Assembly (NCBI GenBank): GCA_028713995.1
Contig: JAQTNF010000004.1
Coordinates: forward strand, 1 to 64,000
DNA length: 64,000 nucleotides
Source of the DNA: Deltaproteobacteria bacterium
GTDB lineage: Bacteria > Myxococcota_A > Polyangia > JAAYKL01
Reading direction: 5' to 3'
Shown in pieces: positions 17,419-26,062 of the stretch (position 1 is the stretch's first letter; each line of letters begins with the position of its first letter). The notes beneath the pieces were generated by a model. It made no database searches. It was not told where the DNA came from and saw only the letters and a list, made by a program, of their open reading frames with translations. The position numbers and the translations under genes are program-made.

Positions 17419-17768
17419 GATTTCCCAATCATCCCCAGATGCGTATGCTGGAATGAATCGGAATACTTCAATCCGTAGCCCAAGACCCGATCCATGCTGG
17501 AGTGGCCGAAGAGGATGAGACCCGCCAGTTGCAAAGGCTGGCTGGCAAGGATGACGCCCAATACAAAGATGCCGATTTCCAGCGCCTTGTGATGGATGAC
17601 GTTGTAAATGAACGCTCCCACGCGCGTTCCACCGACATATCCGAGCATGCTCAGGTCAGGGGTGAAGAAAAGCACGGGATACCACCACCAGGCGAAATCC
17701 AATCTCAAGAAGAGAAGGATGGTCAGGCCGAACATGAATAGCTCTTCGAGCTTCAGCCATTGTTTCAT
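17415..17768 (-). CDS. DUF4260-like small membrane protein
   Basis: The protein has 117 residues from the ATG at 17768; the longer upstream frame is Arg/Ser/Pro-rich and not gene-like. About three to four hydrophobic segments carry features I associate with DUF4260 proteins: an N-terminal LKLEELFMFGLTILLF, a YPVLFFTPDLSMLGY stretch, YNVIHHKALEI, and a C-terminal HSSMDRVLGYGLKY. Function is unknown. A weak ribosome site precedes it. It is the first gene of the minus-strand unit with the lipoprotein and glycosidase. Confidence 0.7.
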   Translation of the reverse strand: MKQWLKLEELFMFGLTILLFLRLDFAWWWYPVLFFTPDLSMLGYVGGTRVGAFIYNVIHHKALEIGIFVLGVILASQPLQLAGLILFGHSSMDRVLGYGLKYSDSFQHTHLGMIGKS

Positions 17769-17856
17769 CGCATTATTCTTTGCAATGCGGCGCGGTGGAT
17801 GACGGCCGACTGAGCAATGGTAACGCCGTTGCCCGGAGGCCTCAAGGACTATCCCC

Positions 17857-18870
17857 TCAAAGGGCCGCCACGACCTTGATGGCGAGAACGACCAGAGCGC
17901 CCAGGGCCGCGGTGATGGGGATGGTGAGGATCCAGGCCCACACGATGTCGCGCGCCAGCATCCAGCGCACGGCCGAAATGCGCTTGGCCGCACCAACGCC
18001 CATGATCGCCGACGAGATGACGTGCGTGGTGCTGACCGGCGCGCCGATGGCCGACGCCGTCGCGATCACCGCGGCCGCTGCGGTCTCGGCCGCGAAGCCG
18101 TTGATGGGCTGCAGCCGGATCATGTTGATGCCCATGGTCTTGATGATGCGCCATCCGCCCGCGGCCGTGCCGAACGCCATGGCCGTGGCGCACAGGATCA
18201 TGACCCACACCGGCACGTTGGCGCCCATGGGGAGCGTCCCGGCGCCGATGAGCGCGAACGTGATGATGCCCATGGACTTCTGCGCGTCGTTCATGCCGTG
18301 GGTGTAGGACATGAACGCGGCGGACAGGATCTGCAGCTTGGAAAACCAGCGGTTGACGAACTGCGGCGTGGCCCACGAGAGCGCGAGAAAGAGCAGCTTC
18401 ATGAACGCAAATCCCAGGAGCAGCCCCACCAGCGGCGAGGTGACGAGCGGGATGAGCACCTTGTCCACCACCCCGTCCCACTTCACGATGCCGAGGCCGG
18501 CCGTGAACGCGATGGACGAGCCGAGCAACCCGCCGATGAGCGCGTGCGACGAGCTCGACGGGATGCCGTGGTACCAGGTGATGAGGTTCCACGCGATGGC
18601 CGCGGCGAGCGTGGCGATCACCACGTACTGCGGCACCATCTTCGTCTCGACGAGGCCGCTCGAGATGGTCCTGGCCACGCCGTGGCTCATGAGCGCGCCC
18701 AGGAAGTTCAGAGCCGCGGCCATCATGATGGCCTGGCGCGGCGTGAGCACGCGCGTGGACACGGACGTGGCGATGGAGTTGGCCGTGTCGTGGAACCCGT
18801 TGATGAAGTCGAAGGCCAGGGCCAGGACCACGACCGCGACGAGGATGACGAGTGTGGAAGTATCAAGCAT
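17857..18870 (-). CDS. pit: PiT family inorganic phosphate transporter, copy 1
   Basis: This 337-residue permease has about ten hydrophobic segments. It shows the PiT repeat signatures: GFHDTANSIATSVSTRVL near the N-terminus and a related HVISSAIMGVGAAKR region near the C-terminus. It would move phosphate (as a metal-phosphate complex) into the cell by proton symport. It is closely related to the adjacent copy 2 (18931-19956) in DNA as well as protein, a recent tandem duplication. A 60-base gap with a GTTAGGG motif precedes it, so it may have its own promoter. Confidence 0.9.
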   Translation of the reverse strand: MLDTSTLVILVAVVVLALAFDFINGFHDTANSIATSVSTRVLTPRQAIMMAAALNFLGALMSHGVARTISSGLVETKMVPQYVVIATLAAAIAWNLITWYHGIPSSSSHALIGGLLGSSIAFTAGLGIVKWDGVVDKVLIPLVTSPLVGLLLGFAFMKLLFLALSWATPQFVNRWFSKLQILSAAFMSYTHGMNDAQKSMGIITFALIGAGTLPMGANVPVWVMILCATAMAFGTAAGGWRIIKTMGINMIRLQPINGFAAETAAAAVIATASAIGAPVSTTHVISSAIMGVGAAKRISAVRWMLARDIVWAWILTIPITAALGALVVLAIKVVAAL

Positions 18871-18901
18871 GCTTCACCTAGTGGAAGCTTGCGGCCGCTT
18901 T

Positions 18902-18919
18902 GTTAGGGAATGATGAGAG
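18902..18919 (-). promoter_or_regulatory. GTTAGGG motif upstream of pit copy 1
   Basis: GTTAGGG at 18902-18908 lies within a stretch (AGCTTGCGG then TTTGTTAGG) also found upstream of the DUF47 gene at about 20609-20630. The position 11 bases further (18913) holds only a degenerate second copy. It may be a half-conserved operator for an OmpR-type regulator, duplicated together with the gene. Confidence 0.35.
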
Positions 18920-18930
18920 GTGCGGAAAAA

Positions 18931-19956
18931 TCAGCGCATGTGGAGCAGGACGGCGCCGGCCTTGATGGCGAGCACCGTGAGGGCGCCCAGGATCGCGGTC
19001 ACGGGGATGGTGAGGATCCAGGCCCACACGATGTCGCGCGCCAGCATCCAGCGCACGGCCGAGAGCCGCTTGGACGCGCCCACGCCCATGATCGACGATG
19101 ACACCACGTGCGTGGTGCTGACCGGCGCGCCGATCCACGAGGCCGTGGCGATGACCGCCGCGGCCGTGGTCTGCGCCGCGAAACCGTTGATCGGCTGCAG
19201 CTTGATCATGGAGCACCCCATGGTCTTGATGATGCGCCAGCCGCCCGCGGCCGTGCCGAAGGACATGGCAATGGCGCACGCCAGCATGACCCACAGCGGC
19301 ACGTTCGAGCCGAGCGGCAGGAGGTTCGCACCGATCAGGGCGAAGGTGATGATGCCCATGGACTTCTGCGCGTCGTTCATGCCGTGCGAGTAGGCCATGA
19401 ATGCCGCGGACACGATCTGAAGCTTGGAGAACCAGCGGTTCACGAACTGCGGGCTCGCCCACGAGAGCGCGAGGAAGAGCAGCTTCATGAACGCGAAGCC
19501 CAGGAGGAACCCCACCACCGGCGAGGTGACGAGCGGGATGAGCACCTTGTCGACCACCCCGTCCCACTTCACGATGTCGAGGCCTGTCGAGAACGCGATG
19601 GCGGCGCCGAGCAGCCCGCCGATGAGCGCGTGCGACGAGCTCGACGGGATGCCGTGGTACCACGTGACGAGGTTCCACGTGATGGCGGCGATCAAGGTGG
19701 CGATCACCACGTACTCGGGCACGAGCTTGGTGTGGATGAGGCCGCTCGAGATGGTCCTGGCCACGTTGTGGCTCACGAGCGCGCCCACGAAGTTCAGCAC
19801 CGCGGCCATGGCGATGGCCTGGCGCGGCGTGAGCACGCGCGTGGACACGGACGTGGCGATGGAGATGGCCGTGTCGTGGAACCCGTTGATGAAGTCGAAC
19901 GCGAGGGCCAGGACCACGACCGCGCCCAGGACGACGATGGTGGAGGTGTCAAGCAT
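18931..19956 (-). CDS. pit: PiT family inorganic phosphate transporter, copy 2
   Basis: This 341-residue paralogue of copy 1 has the same membrane layout and nearly identical sequence over most of its length. The visible exception is the first signature: GFHDTAISIATS here against GFHDTANSIATS in copy 1, an Asn to Ile change confirmed in the DNA (ATC for AAC). That Asn is well conserved in the family, so transport may be altered. Its ATG overlaps the stop of the DUF47 gene by 8 bases, making a DUF47-Pit pair, the common arrangement for Pit with its accessory protein. Confidence 0.9.
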   Translation of the reverse strand: MLDTSTIVVLGAVVVLALAFDFINGFHDTAISIATSVSTRVLTPRQAIAMAAVLNFVGALVSHNVARTISSGLIHTKLVPEYVVIATLIAAITWNLVTWYHGIPSSSSHALIGGLLGAAIAFSTGLDIVKWDGVVDKVLIPLVTSPVVGFLLGFAFMKLLFLALSWASPQFVNRWFSKLQIVSAAFMAYSHGMNDAQKSMGIITFALIGANLLPLGSNVPLWVMLACAIAMSFGTAAGGWRIIKTMGCSMIKLQPINGFAAQTTAAAVIATASWIGAPVSTTHVVSSSIMGVGASKRLSAVRWMLARDIVWAWILTIPVTAILGALTVLAIKAGAVLLHMR

Positions 19957-20572
19957 GCTTCACCACCACGCCGAGGATGATGTTGGCCACATGCTCGCAC
20001 GCGTCGAGGGCGCTCTCGAGGTACTCGTAGACCTCCTTCCACTTCATGACCTCGAGCGGGTCCTTCTCCTGCGTGAACAGGGCGCGCACCGCCCGGCGGT
20101 ACAGCCGGTCGCCCTCGTTCTCGATGCGGTTGATCTCGATCACCCTGGGCTTGAGATCCCGGCTCTTCTTGAAGTTCTTCATCTCCTTGGTCACCGCGTG
20201 CAGCTCGGCCGTGGCCGCGACCAGGAGCCGGACCAGGTCCTTGGCCTCGTCCTTGACCGAGTGCACGTCGAACATCGTGAACAGGTGCGCGGTGGACTCG
20301 ACGAGGTCGGTGATGGTGTCGAGGTCCTTGGAGATGAGGAACAGATCCTCGCGGTCCATGGGCGTGATGAACGACCTGTTGAGCCGGTCCATCATGGCGT
20401 GCACGAGCTTGTCGCCCTCATGCTCCTTCACCTCGAGCGCCTTGATCTTGGCGTCCGGGTCGTCGTAGCGCAGCACGAGCTCCTGAAGGATCACCGCGGA
20501 CTCACAGGCGATCTTCGAGGCCTGCTCGAACACGTCGAAGAAGGCCGTCTCCCTCTGCGTCATGCGGAACAT
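19949..20572 (-). CDS. DUF47 family PhoU-like Pit accessory protein
   Basis: This 207-residue all-helical cytoplasmic protein of the DUF47/PhoU-like family starts MFRMTQRETAFFDVFEQ. The ATG at 20572 has GGAGG eight bases upstream; a GTG six codons earlier lies before that site. Acidic helical motifs (EHEGDKLVHAMMDRLNR, ENEGDRLYRRAV) are the E-x3-D type metal sites of PhoU proteins. Members are usually encoded beside Pit transporters and are thought to modulate them. It leads the operon with pit copy 2 and is preceded by a perfect 7-bp direct repeat. Confidence 0.88.
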   Translation of the reverse strand: MFRMTQRETAFFDVFEQASKIACESAVILQELVLRYDDPDAKIKALEVKEHEGDKLVHAMMDRLNRSFITPMDREDLFLISKDLDTITDLVESTAHLFTMFDVHSVKDEAKDLVRLLVAATAELHAVTKEMKNFKKSRDLKPRVIEINRIENEGDRLYRRAVRALFTQEKDPLEVMKWKEVYEYLESALDACEHVANIILGVVVKHA

Positions 20573-20623
20573 GAAACCGCCCTCCTCCACCCGGTTCTCC
20601 TGGGAACAGCTTGCGGGGGGTTT

Positions 20624-20641
20624 GTTAGGAAACGGTTAGGA
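20624..20641 (-). promoter_or_regulatory. Perfect 7-bp direct repeat with 4-bp spacer upstream of DUF47-pit
   Basis: GTTAGGA at 20624-20630 recurs at 20635-20641 (TCCTAAC on the coding strand), period 11. This is the spacing expected for a tandem dimer of an OmpR/PhoB-type regulator. The sequence differs from the repeat at phoB, so either the regulator tolerates both or a different regulator acts here. Confidence 0.5.
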
Positions 20642-20697
20642 CGCGAAAAACAACGGCGCAGCGGGCGAGGGAGGGGGTTCGTTCGGACATGCCGACG

Positions 20698-23094
20698 TCA
20701 TACGCGTTTACCCAGGATCTCGGCGATAATCCGGGCGAGCTCCGCCGGCCTGAACGGTTTCAGCACGATCCGTTCGGCGCCGAGCGCACGGGCCTCCTCG
20801 TCGGTCATCAGCTCCGAGTAGCCCGTCATCATCACGACCGGGAGATCGGGCCTCACCCGCTTGAGGCGCGTGAGCAGCTCGACCCCTCCCATCAGGGGCA
20901 TGTTGACGTCCGTGAGCACGAGGTCCAGGTCGTGGGGCGCAAAGGCGACGGCTTCCTCGGCCGCCCGGCCGTCCGCTGCAGTCCGTACGGAGAAACCCAT
21001 CGACTCGAAAGATGCGCGCGTGGACGCGAGGATCTCCGCCTCGTCGTCGACCAGGAGGATCCGCCCGCGAAAGGATTTCGACTCGGGAAGATCCCGCGCC
21101 GCGACCTCTTCCCTCGATGGCGGCGTGCACCGCGGCAGGTAGACGCGAACCGTCGACCCCTCACCGACCCGGCTGTCGATCACCACCGTACCCGAGTAGC
21201 CCTGGACGATGCCGTGCACGACCGCGAGCCCCATCCCGGTCCCTTGACCCGCGGGCTTCGTCGTGAAGAACGGGTCGAAAATCCGCGCGCGGATCCGATC
21301 ATCGATCCCCTCGCCCGTGTCCGCGACCGTCAGGACACAGTAAGGCCCCGCGGGCAACCCGCTGATCTGTCCACCGTCGAGATCTTCGGTTGCGAGCCCG
21401 ACGTTCATCACGCCGCCGTCCCGCTGCATCGCCTGGAACGCGTTGGTGCACAGGTTGACGACGACGCGATGGAGCTGGGTCGGGTCGACCATCAGCCAGA
21501 TGTCATCGCATTCGAATTGGCGCATCACGCGGATGCTCCGCGGGAGGGTCGCCTGGATCAGCTTGATGGCTTCCTTGACGACCAGGTCCGCGCGCACGGG
21601 TTTCTTCTCGCGCGACACCTGCCGCCCGAACAGCATGATCTGCGAGACGAGCTCGCTCGCACGGTCGATCCCGGCCATGATCTCGCCCATCTGCTTCTCG
21701 GCGTCGGAGCCGGGAGGAAGCTTCGCCGCGACGAGCTCACCGTACGTGTACATGTACGTGAGGATGTTATTGAAGTCGTGCGCGATGCCGCCGGCGAGCG
21801 TGCCGATCGCCTCCATCCGCTGGTTGTGCTGGATCGCCTCCTCGAGCTTGCGCCTCTCCTCGACCTGCACCACGAAGCTCTCGACGAGCTCGTTCGTCTT
21901 TCGAGCCACCTCCCGGAAATCGATCGCCACCTCCTCCGGGTCGATCCGCGCTTCGAGCCGCCCGGCGAGCACCTTGTCGACGAGCGCGTTCAGCGCATTC
22001 ACGACGTTGGCGACGCCGTGTCCGAGGACGACGGAGATCGCCATGGCGAGCAGGAGGAGCATCACCAACGAGAGCGCGATGATGGCGGTGACCTTGGCGT
22101 TCAAGGCCTCGGCGATCCGGGCGTCGATTTCGGCCTCGTCGATCTCGGCGACGACCGCCCAGGTGACGCCGAAGAAGCTCACGGGCGTGAACGCGGAGAG
22201 CACCGGGATCCCCCGATAGTCCCGGATGTGCGCCGAGCTCGTCCGCCCCAAGAGCGCCGCAGCCGTTGCGTCCGTTTCGACGCCGGTCTCGCTCACGCCC
22301 CCGTGGAATGACGCGCGCACCGAGTGTCGGCGCGGATCGAGGTACGAATCGGAGCGCATCTTGAGATCCGGTCCGACGAGGTACGTTTCGCCGGTCCGGC
22401 CCATGCCCGAGCGCTCCCGCATGATGGCGTCGATCGCATCGATGGAGACCTGCACCGCAACCACACCCCGAACGCCGCCGTCTCCTTTCACCGGCGCCGC
22501 GATGAACTGCGCGGGGATCCCGCCCGACGGCGCGTAGGGCCGTGTGTCGGAGACCGCGATCACGCCGCCGACCGCAGCCGACCAGACGTCGCGCAACGGC
22601 GACTCGACGTCGCGGATCCGGATGCCGAAGTCGGGCTCCTTCGCCACCGTGAACAGCGTGAAGCCATCGTCCCGATCGATGAGGAAAACGTCATAATAGG
22701 CGCCCTTCCGGGCGAAGGTCTCGAAGAACGGCGCGTACCGCGCATGGAGCCCAAGGTACTCGGCCCCGGCTTCGAAACGCCCCCCGGATCGCCCGAGCAG
22801 AGGCGCCGAAGCAAATTCGTCATTCCGCGCGGCGAGCTCTTCGAAAGCTCCGAGCGCCTCGGCGGTGAACGGGTCGGCGGCGAGGATCTCGACCTGGCGT
22901 ACGCGTTCGTCGAAGAAGCGCACGATTTGGCTCTTCTTGATGTCGCGCACCGACTCCAGGTGGCGGAACGCCTGATCGACGAGCTCCCGGCGCGCCGCCG
23001 AGTAGCTCAAGGTCGCGGCGAGCATCGACGGGATGAGCCCGGAGAACAGGAACGCCACGACGAGGAGGATCCGGATGGGGATGTTCTTCCTCAC
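20698..23094 (-). CDS. Membrane hybrid sensor histidine kinase with C-terminal receiver
   Basis: The protein has 798 residues. A membrane helix near residues 8-30 and a second near 325-347 frame a large extracytoplasmic domain of dCache type (FEAGAEYLGLHARYAPFFE, YLVGPDLKMRSDS). A linker and HisKA follow with His439 in GGIAHDFNNIL, then an ATPase domain with GQGTGMGLAVV, and a receiver domain at the C-terminus (LLVDDEAEIL, phosphoacceptor Asp in LVLTDVNMPLMGG, Lys in VLKPF). It probably senses a small extracellular ligand. It is encoded 12 bases after the response-regulator gene on the same strand, so the two form a pair with an internal phosphorelay possible. Ligand unknown. Confidence 0.88.
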   Translation of the reverse strand: MRKNIPIRILLVVAFLFSGLIPSMLAATLSYSAARRELVDQAFRHLESVRDIKKSQIVRFFDERVRQVEILAADPFTAEALGAFEELAARNDEFASAPLLGRSGGRFEAGAEYLGLHARYAPFFETFARKGAYYDVFLIDRDDGFTLFTVAKEPDFGIRIRDVESPLRDVWSAAVGGVIAVSDTRPYAPSGGIPAQFIAAPVKGDGGVRGVVAVQVSIDAIDAIMRERSGMGRTGETYLVGPDLKMRSDSYLDPRRHSVRASFHGGVSETGVETDATAAALLGRTSSAHIRDYRGIPVLSAFTPVSFFGVTWAVVAEIDEAEIDARIAEALNAKVTAIIALSLVMLLLLAMAISVVLGHGVANVVNALNALVDKVLAGRLEARIDPEEVAIDFREVARKTNELVESFVVQVEERRKLEEAIQHNQRMEAIGTLAGGIAHDFNNILTYMYTYGELVAAKLPPGSDAEKQMGEIMAGIDRASELVSQIMLFGRQVSREKKPVRADLVVKEAIKLIQATLPRSIRVMRQFECDDIWLMVDPTQLHRVVVNLCTNAFQAMQRDGGVMNVGLATEDLDGGQISGLPAGPYCVLTVADTGEGIDDRIRARIFDPFFTTKPAGQGTGMGLAVVHGIVQGYSGTVVIDSRVGEGSTVRVYLPRCTPPSREEVAARDLPESKSFRGRILLVDDEAEILASTRASFESMGFSVRTAADGRAAEEAVAFAPHDLDLVLTDVNMPLMGGVELLTRLKRVRPDLPVVMMTGYSELMTDEEARALGAERIVLKPFRPAELARIIAEILGKRV

Positions 23095-23106
23095 GGCGTC
23101 TCTTTC

Positions 23107-23796
23107 CTAGGCGCTCTTGAGCTTGAACCCCACGCCTCGTACCGTGACGAGCCGCTCGCCCTCGGCCCCGAGCTTGGCTCGCAATCCATGGATCTGGAAG
23201 TCGATGCTGCGCTCGGAAATGGCGTGATCCGCGCCGTGCACGGCGTCGATGATACTGCTGCGGCTCATCGCCGTGTCGACGTTGCGGGCGAGCGCGAGCA
23301 GAATGTGGAACTCCGTGCGGGTCAGCGGGACAATCTCGCCATTGATCCGCGCCTCGAAGGACGGGGGATCGATGGACAGAGCTCCTATCACGAGCCTTGG
23401 CTCACGCACGATGCGCCCGCTCGGCCTGCCGAGAACCAGCTTGAGCCGCGCGATGAGCACCCGTGGACGCACCGGTTTCACCACGTAGTCATCGGCAAAT
23501 GATTCGAGCGCGCGGATCATGTGCTCCTCGAGGTCGCTCCCGGTGAGGACGACGATCCGGGATCGATCCGCTTCGCGCAGATGACGCAACGCTCCCGCGA
23601 CCTCGAAGCCGTCCATTCCGGGCAGCATCAGGTCGAGGAGCACGAGGTCCGGCGGGCGACGGGCCGCCACGGCAATCCCCTCCTCCCCGGTCCGCGCGCG
23701 GACGACATCGAACCCTTCGCTCTCCAGAATGAATGCCAGGCTGTTCAAGAGGTTCGGTTCGTCCTCTATCAACAGGATGGTCGGCCGTTCGCTCAT
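23107..23796 (-). CDS. OmpR-family response regulator
   Basis: This 229-residue protein has a receiver domain (LLIEDEPNLLNSLAFIL, Asp in LVLLDLMLPGMDG, Lys in VVKPVRP) and a winged-helix output domain (LTRTEFHILLALARN, ERSIDFQIHGLRAKLG, VRGVGFKLKS). GGGAGG lies four to five bases before the ATG. It is the first gene of a pair with the hybrid kinase and lies divergent from the ammonium transporter, so the shared 180-base intergenic region could carry its own operator. Regulation of amt is an inference from position. Confidence 0.88.
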   Translation of the reverse strand: MSERPTILLIEDEPNLLNSLAFILESEGFDVVRARTGEEGIAVAARRPPDLVLLDLMLPGMDGFEVAGALRHLREADRSRIVVLTGSDLEEHMIRALESFADDYVVKPVRPRVLIARLKLVLGRPSGRIVREPRLVIGALSIDPPSFEARINGEIVPLTRTEFHILLALARNVDTAMSRSSIIDAVHGADHAISERSIDFQIHGLRAKLGAEGERLVTVRGVGFKLKSA

Positions 23797-23856
23797 GGTG
23801 CCTCCCGTGGTGTTTATCTCACGAAACGCTAACGCTCGGCGAGCCGCGGGCTCATC

Positions 23857-23873
23857 TCTAACAAAAAACTATC
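23857..23873 (+). promoter_or_regulatory. TCTAAC/ACTATC repeat between the regulator and amt
   Basis: TCTAAC (23857-23862) and ACTATC (23868-23873) are 11 bases apart, a weaker form of the CCTAAC repeat at the pit operon. It is in the divergent region between an OmpR-type regulator gene and amt. Low-information match; recorded because of spacing and position. Confidence 0.3.
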
Positions 23874-23976
23874 CGAACCATATCGCCGTTCAAACCACGC
23901 GCCGCGCCGGCTCGGCTATCTACGTTGGGAGGACAACGCAAGTCGTCATCGCGCTTTCGACAATCAGGAGGAAACC

Positions 23977-25191
23977 ATGCATTTCGACACCGGGAACACG
24001 GGGTTCATGTTGCTCGCCACGAGTCTCGTCATGCTCATGACGCCGGGGCTCGCGTTCTTCTACGGTGGTCTCGTAGGTCGGAAGAACGTGCTCGCCATCA
24101 TGATGCAGAGCTTCGTTTCCATGGGGCTCACGACGGTCATCTGGTTCATCTGCGGCTACTCGATGTGCTTCAGCGGCGACGTCGGCGGGATCATCGGCAA
24201 TTTCGACATGGCTTTCCTGCGGGGCGTCGATCTCAACAGCGCCTTCGGCAAGACCTCCACCGGACCGATTCCGCTCTTCGTCTTCATCGCCTATCAGATG
24301 ATGTTCGCGATCATCACACCGGCGCTCATCACCGGCGCGTTCACCAACCGCGTCCGGTTCGGCGCCTACTTCATCTTCCTCATCGCCTGGTTGATGCTCG
24401 TCTACTTCCCGCTCGTCCACATGGTGTGGGGCGGCGGCATCCTCGCGCAGTGGGGCGTCAAGGACTTCGCGGGCGGCATCGTCGTCCACGCGAGCGCGGG
24501 CATGGCTGCCCTCGCGTCGATCCTGTTCGTGGGAAAGCGCAGCGTCTCGGATCCCGGGCTGCACAACATCCCGCTCGTGGCGCTCGGCACCGGGCTTCTG
24601 TGGTTCGGCTGGTACGGCTTCAACGCGGGCAGCGAGCTGCGCGTCGACGCGGTCACCGCCCAGGCTTTCATCAATACCGACGTGGCCGCGTCGTTCGCGG
24701 GCATCGCATGGTTGATCGTCGCGTGGACGTTGCAGAAGAAGCCGACCTTCGTCGGGCTGCTCACCGGAGCGGTCGCCGGGCTCGCGACGATCACGCCGTG
24801 CGCGGGGTTCGTCACCGTGTCGTCCTCGGTCGTCATCGGCACCATTGCCGGCGTGCTGTGCTACTTCGCGGTGACCTTGAAGACGCGCCTCGGCTGGGAC
24901 GACGCGCTCGACGTCTGGGCGGTGCACGGCGTGGGCGGCATCACCGGCACGATCCTCCTCGGCGTGCTCGCGAGCGCGAGCGTCGGCGGCGTCGACGGAC
25001 TCGCCAACGGCGGAGGACCGGAGCTCCTCATGAAACAGACCATCGCCGCGCTCGGCGTCGCGGTGTATGCCTTCGCGTTCACATGGCTCATGCTGTGGCT
25101 CATCAACAAGATCGTCCCCGTGCGGGTGACCGAGGAGCAGGAGGCGAACCTCGACAAGTCGCTCCACGGCGAGGTCGCGTACGACATGTGA
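23977..25191 (+). CDS. amt: Ammonium transporter
   Basis: This 404-residue Amt/MEP/Rh channel has about eleven membrane helices. It carries the twin pore histidines (first in PLVHMVWGGG, second in WAVHGVGGITGT), the helix motif WFGWYGFNAGSE and an N-terminal DTGNTGFMLLATSLVMLMTPGLAFFYGG region. It takes up ammonium across the inner membrane. AGGAGG is six bases before the ATG. No glnK is next to it, which is unusual; instead a porin-like barrel gene follows after 14 bases. The initial Met leaves no cleavable signal, unlike enteric AmtB. Confidence 0.93.
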   Translation: MHFDTGNTGFMLLATSLVMLMTPGLAFFYGGLVGRKNVLAIMMQSFVSMGLTTVIWFICGYSMCFSGDVGGIIGNFDMAFLRGVDLNSAFGKTSTGPIPLFVFIAYQMMFAIITPALITGAFTNRVRFGAYFIFLIAWLMLVYFPLVHMVWGGGILAQWGVKDFAGGIVVHASAGMAALASILFVGKRSVSDPGLHNIPLVALGTGLLWFGWYGFNAGSELRVDAVTAQAFINTDVAASFAGIAWLIVAWTLQKKPTFVGLLTGAVAGLATITPCAGFVTVSSSVVIGTIAGVLCYFAVTLKTRLGWDDALDVWAVHGVGGITGTILLGVLASASVGGVDGLANGGGPELLMKQTIAALGVAVYAFAFTWLMLWLINKIVPVRVTEEQEANLDKSLHGEVAYDM

Positions 25192-25205
25192 GAAGGGCGG
25201 CCGAC

Positions 25206-26030
25206 ATGAAGAAGAACGGCATCGTTGTCACGGTTCTCGCGGCCGCGCTGTTCATGGCGCGGTCGTCCCCGGCGGCGGCGGGAACCGAGCCGGAGGAGGA
25301 CGACGCGATCGGCCTGAACCTGGATCTCGGCTTCGCCTCGGCGTACGTGTTCCGGGGCTACAACGTATTCCAGGAGGACTCGCAACTCGATCAGCACATG
25401 CTGATCGCTCCTGGAATCACATGGACGATCTTCGATACCGGGCTCTCGATCGGCTACTGGGGCGCCTATCAGATCTCGGGCGAGGACATCGGCGGTCACA
25501 TCCACGGGGCGCTCGGCGCGGAGCAGGATATCATCCTCGGGTACACGCTCACACTGCCCCACGACCTGAGCCTCTCGTTCGGCCTCGTCGGCTATCTGTA
25601 CCCGTGGGCCGACAAGAGCGACGTCGGCGCCAAATGTCCTGTCTTCCTCGAGCCCGGCGCGGGGCTCGCGTGGGCCGGCCCGGTCGATCTCTCGCTCAAG
25701 GTCTCCTACTTCCTCGGTCTCCAGGACGAGCCTGCGATCCGCGGGTTGAGCTACCTGTACGTCAATCCGCGCGTCGGCAAGACGTTCGCGTTCGGCGAGC
25801 GCGTGAAGCTTTCCGTGGGCGTCGGCTACGGGTTCAAGCTGTGGCAGGAGGGCAACGACGGCGCGAGCAATATCCATGACGTCGCCCTCGACGTCTCCCT
25901 TCCTATCGACATCGCCTTCGGCCTGTACGTCACCCCGAGCGTCCACACCGGGTGGACCAATCTCGTCGAGAAAGGGCTCGCGGACGAGCTGTTCGTCTAC
26001 GGCGGGCTCAACGTCGGTGTGAACCTATAA
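25206..26030 (+). CDS. Porin-like outer-membrane protein, possibly TorF/Gcw_chp type
   Basis: This 274-residue protein starts MKKNGIVVTVLAAALFMARS, a signal peptide with cleavage near AAAG. The mature start has LDLGFASAYVFRGYNVFQ, the motif I associate with the TorF/Gcw_chp family of putative porins, and the rest alternates as barrel strands to the end at GVNL. The ATG at 25206 follows the amt stop by 14 bases. It is probably an outer-membrane channel co-expressed with amt. The family name is a tentative call from one motif; a generic barrel is the safe description. Confidence 0.65.
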   Translation: MKKNGIVVTVLAAALFMARSSPAAAGTEPEEDDAIGLNLDLGFASAYVFRGYNVFQEDSQLDQHMLIAPGITWTIFDTGLSIGYWGAYQISGEDIGGHIHGALGAEQDIILGYTLTLPHDLSLSFGLVGYLYPWADKSDVGAKCPVFLEPGAGLAWAGPVDLSLKVSYFLGLQDEPAIRGLSYLYVNPRVGKTFAFGERVKLSVGVGYGFKLWQEGNDGASNIHDVALDVSLPIDIAFGLYVTPSVHTGWTNLVEKGLADELFVYGGLNVGVNL

Positions 26031-26036
26031 GAACTC

Positions 26037-26058
26037 CTCGTAGGGCCCTCGTAGGGCC
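26037..26058. repeat. Tandem pair of CTCGTAGGGCC
   Basis: The 11-bp unit occurs twice back to back (26037-26047, 26048-26058), each making an AGGGCCCT palindrome with the next bases. It lies just after the porin-like stop and before the lipA promoter. It may be a protein-binding site, or a terminator fragment without a T-run. Confidence 0.45.
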
Positions 26059-26062
26059 CTGC

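Noticed and set aside
20689..22311. 540-codon plus-strand frame opposite the hybrid kinase
   Set aside because: Antisense shadow of the kinase, no start signal, no family motif.
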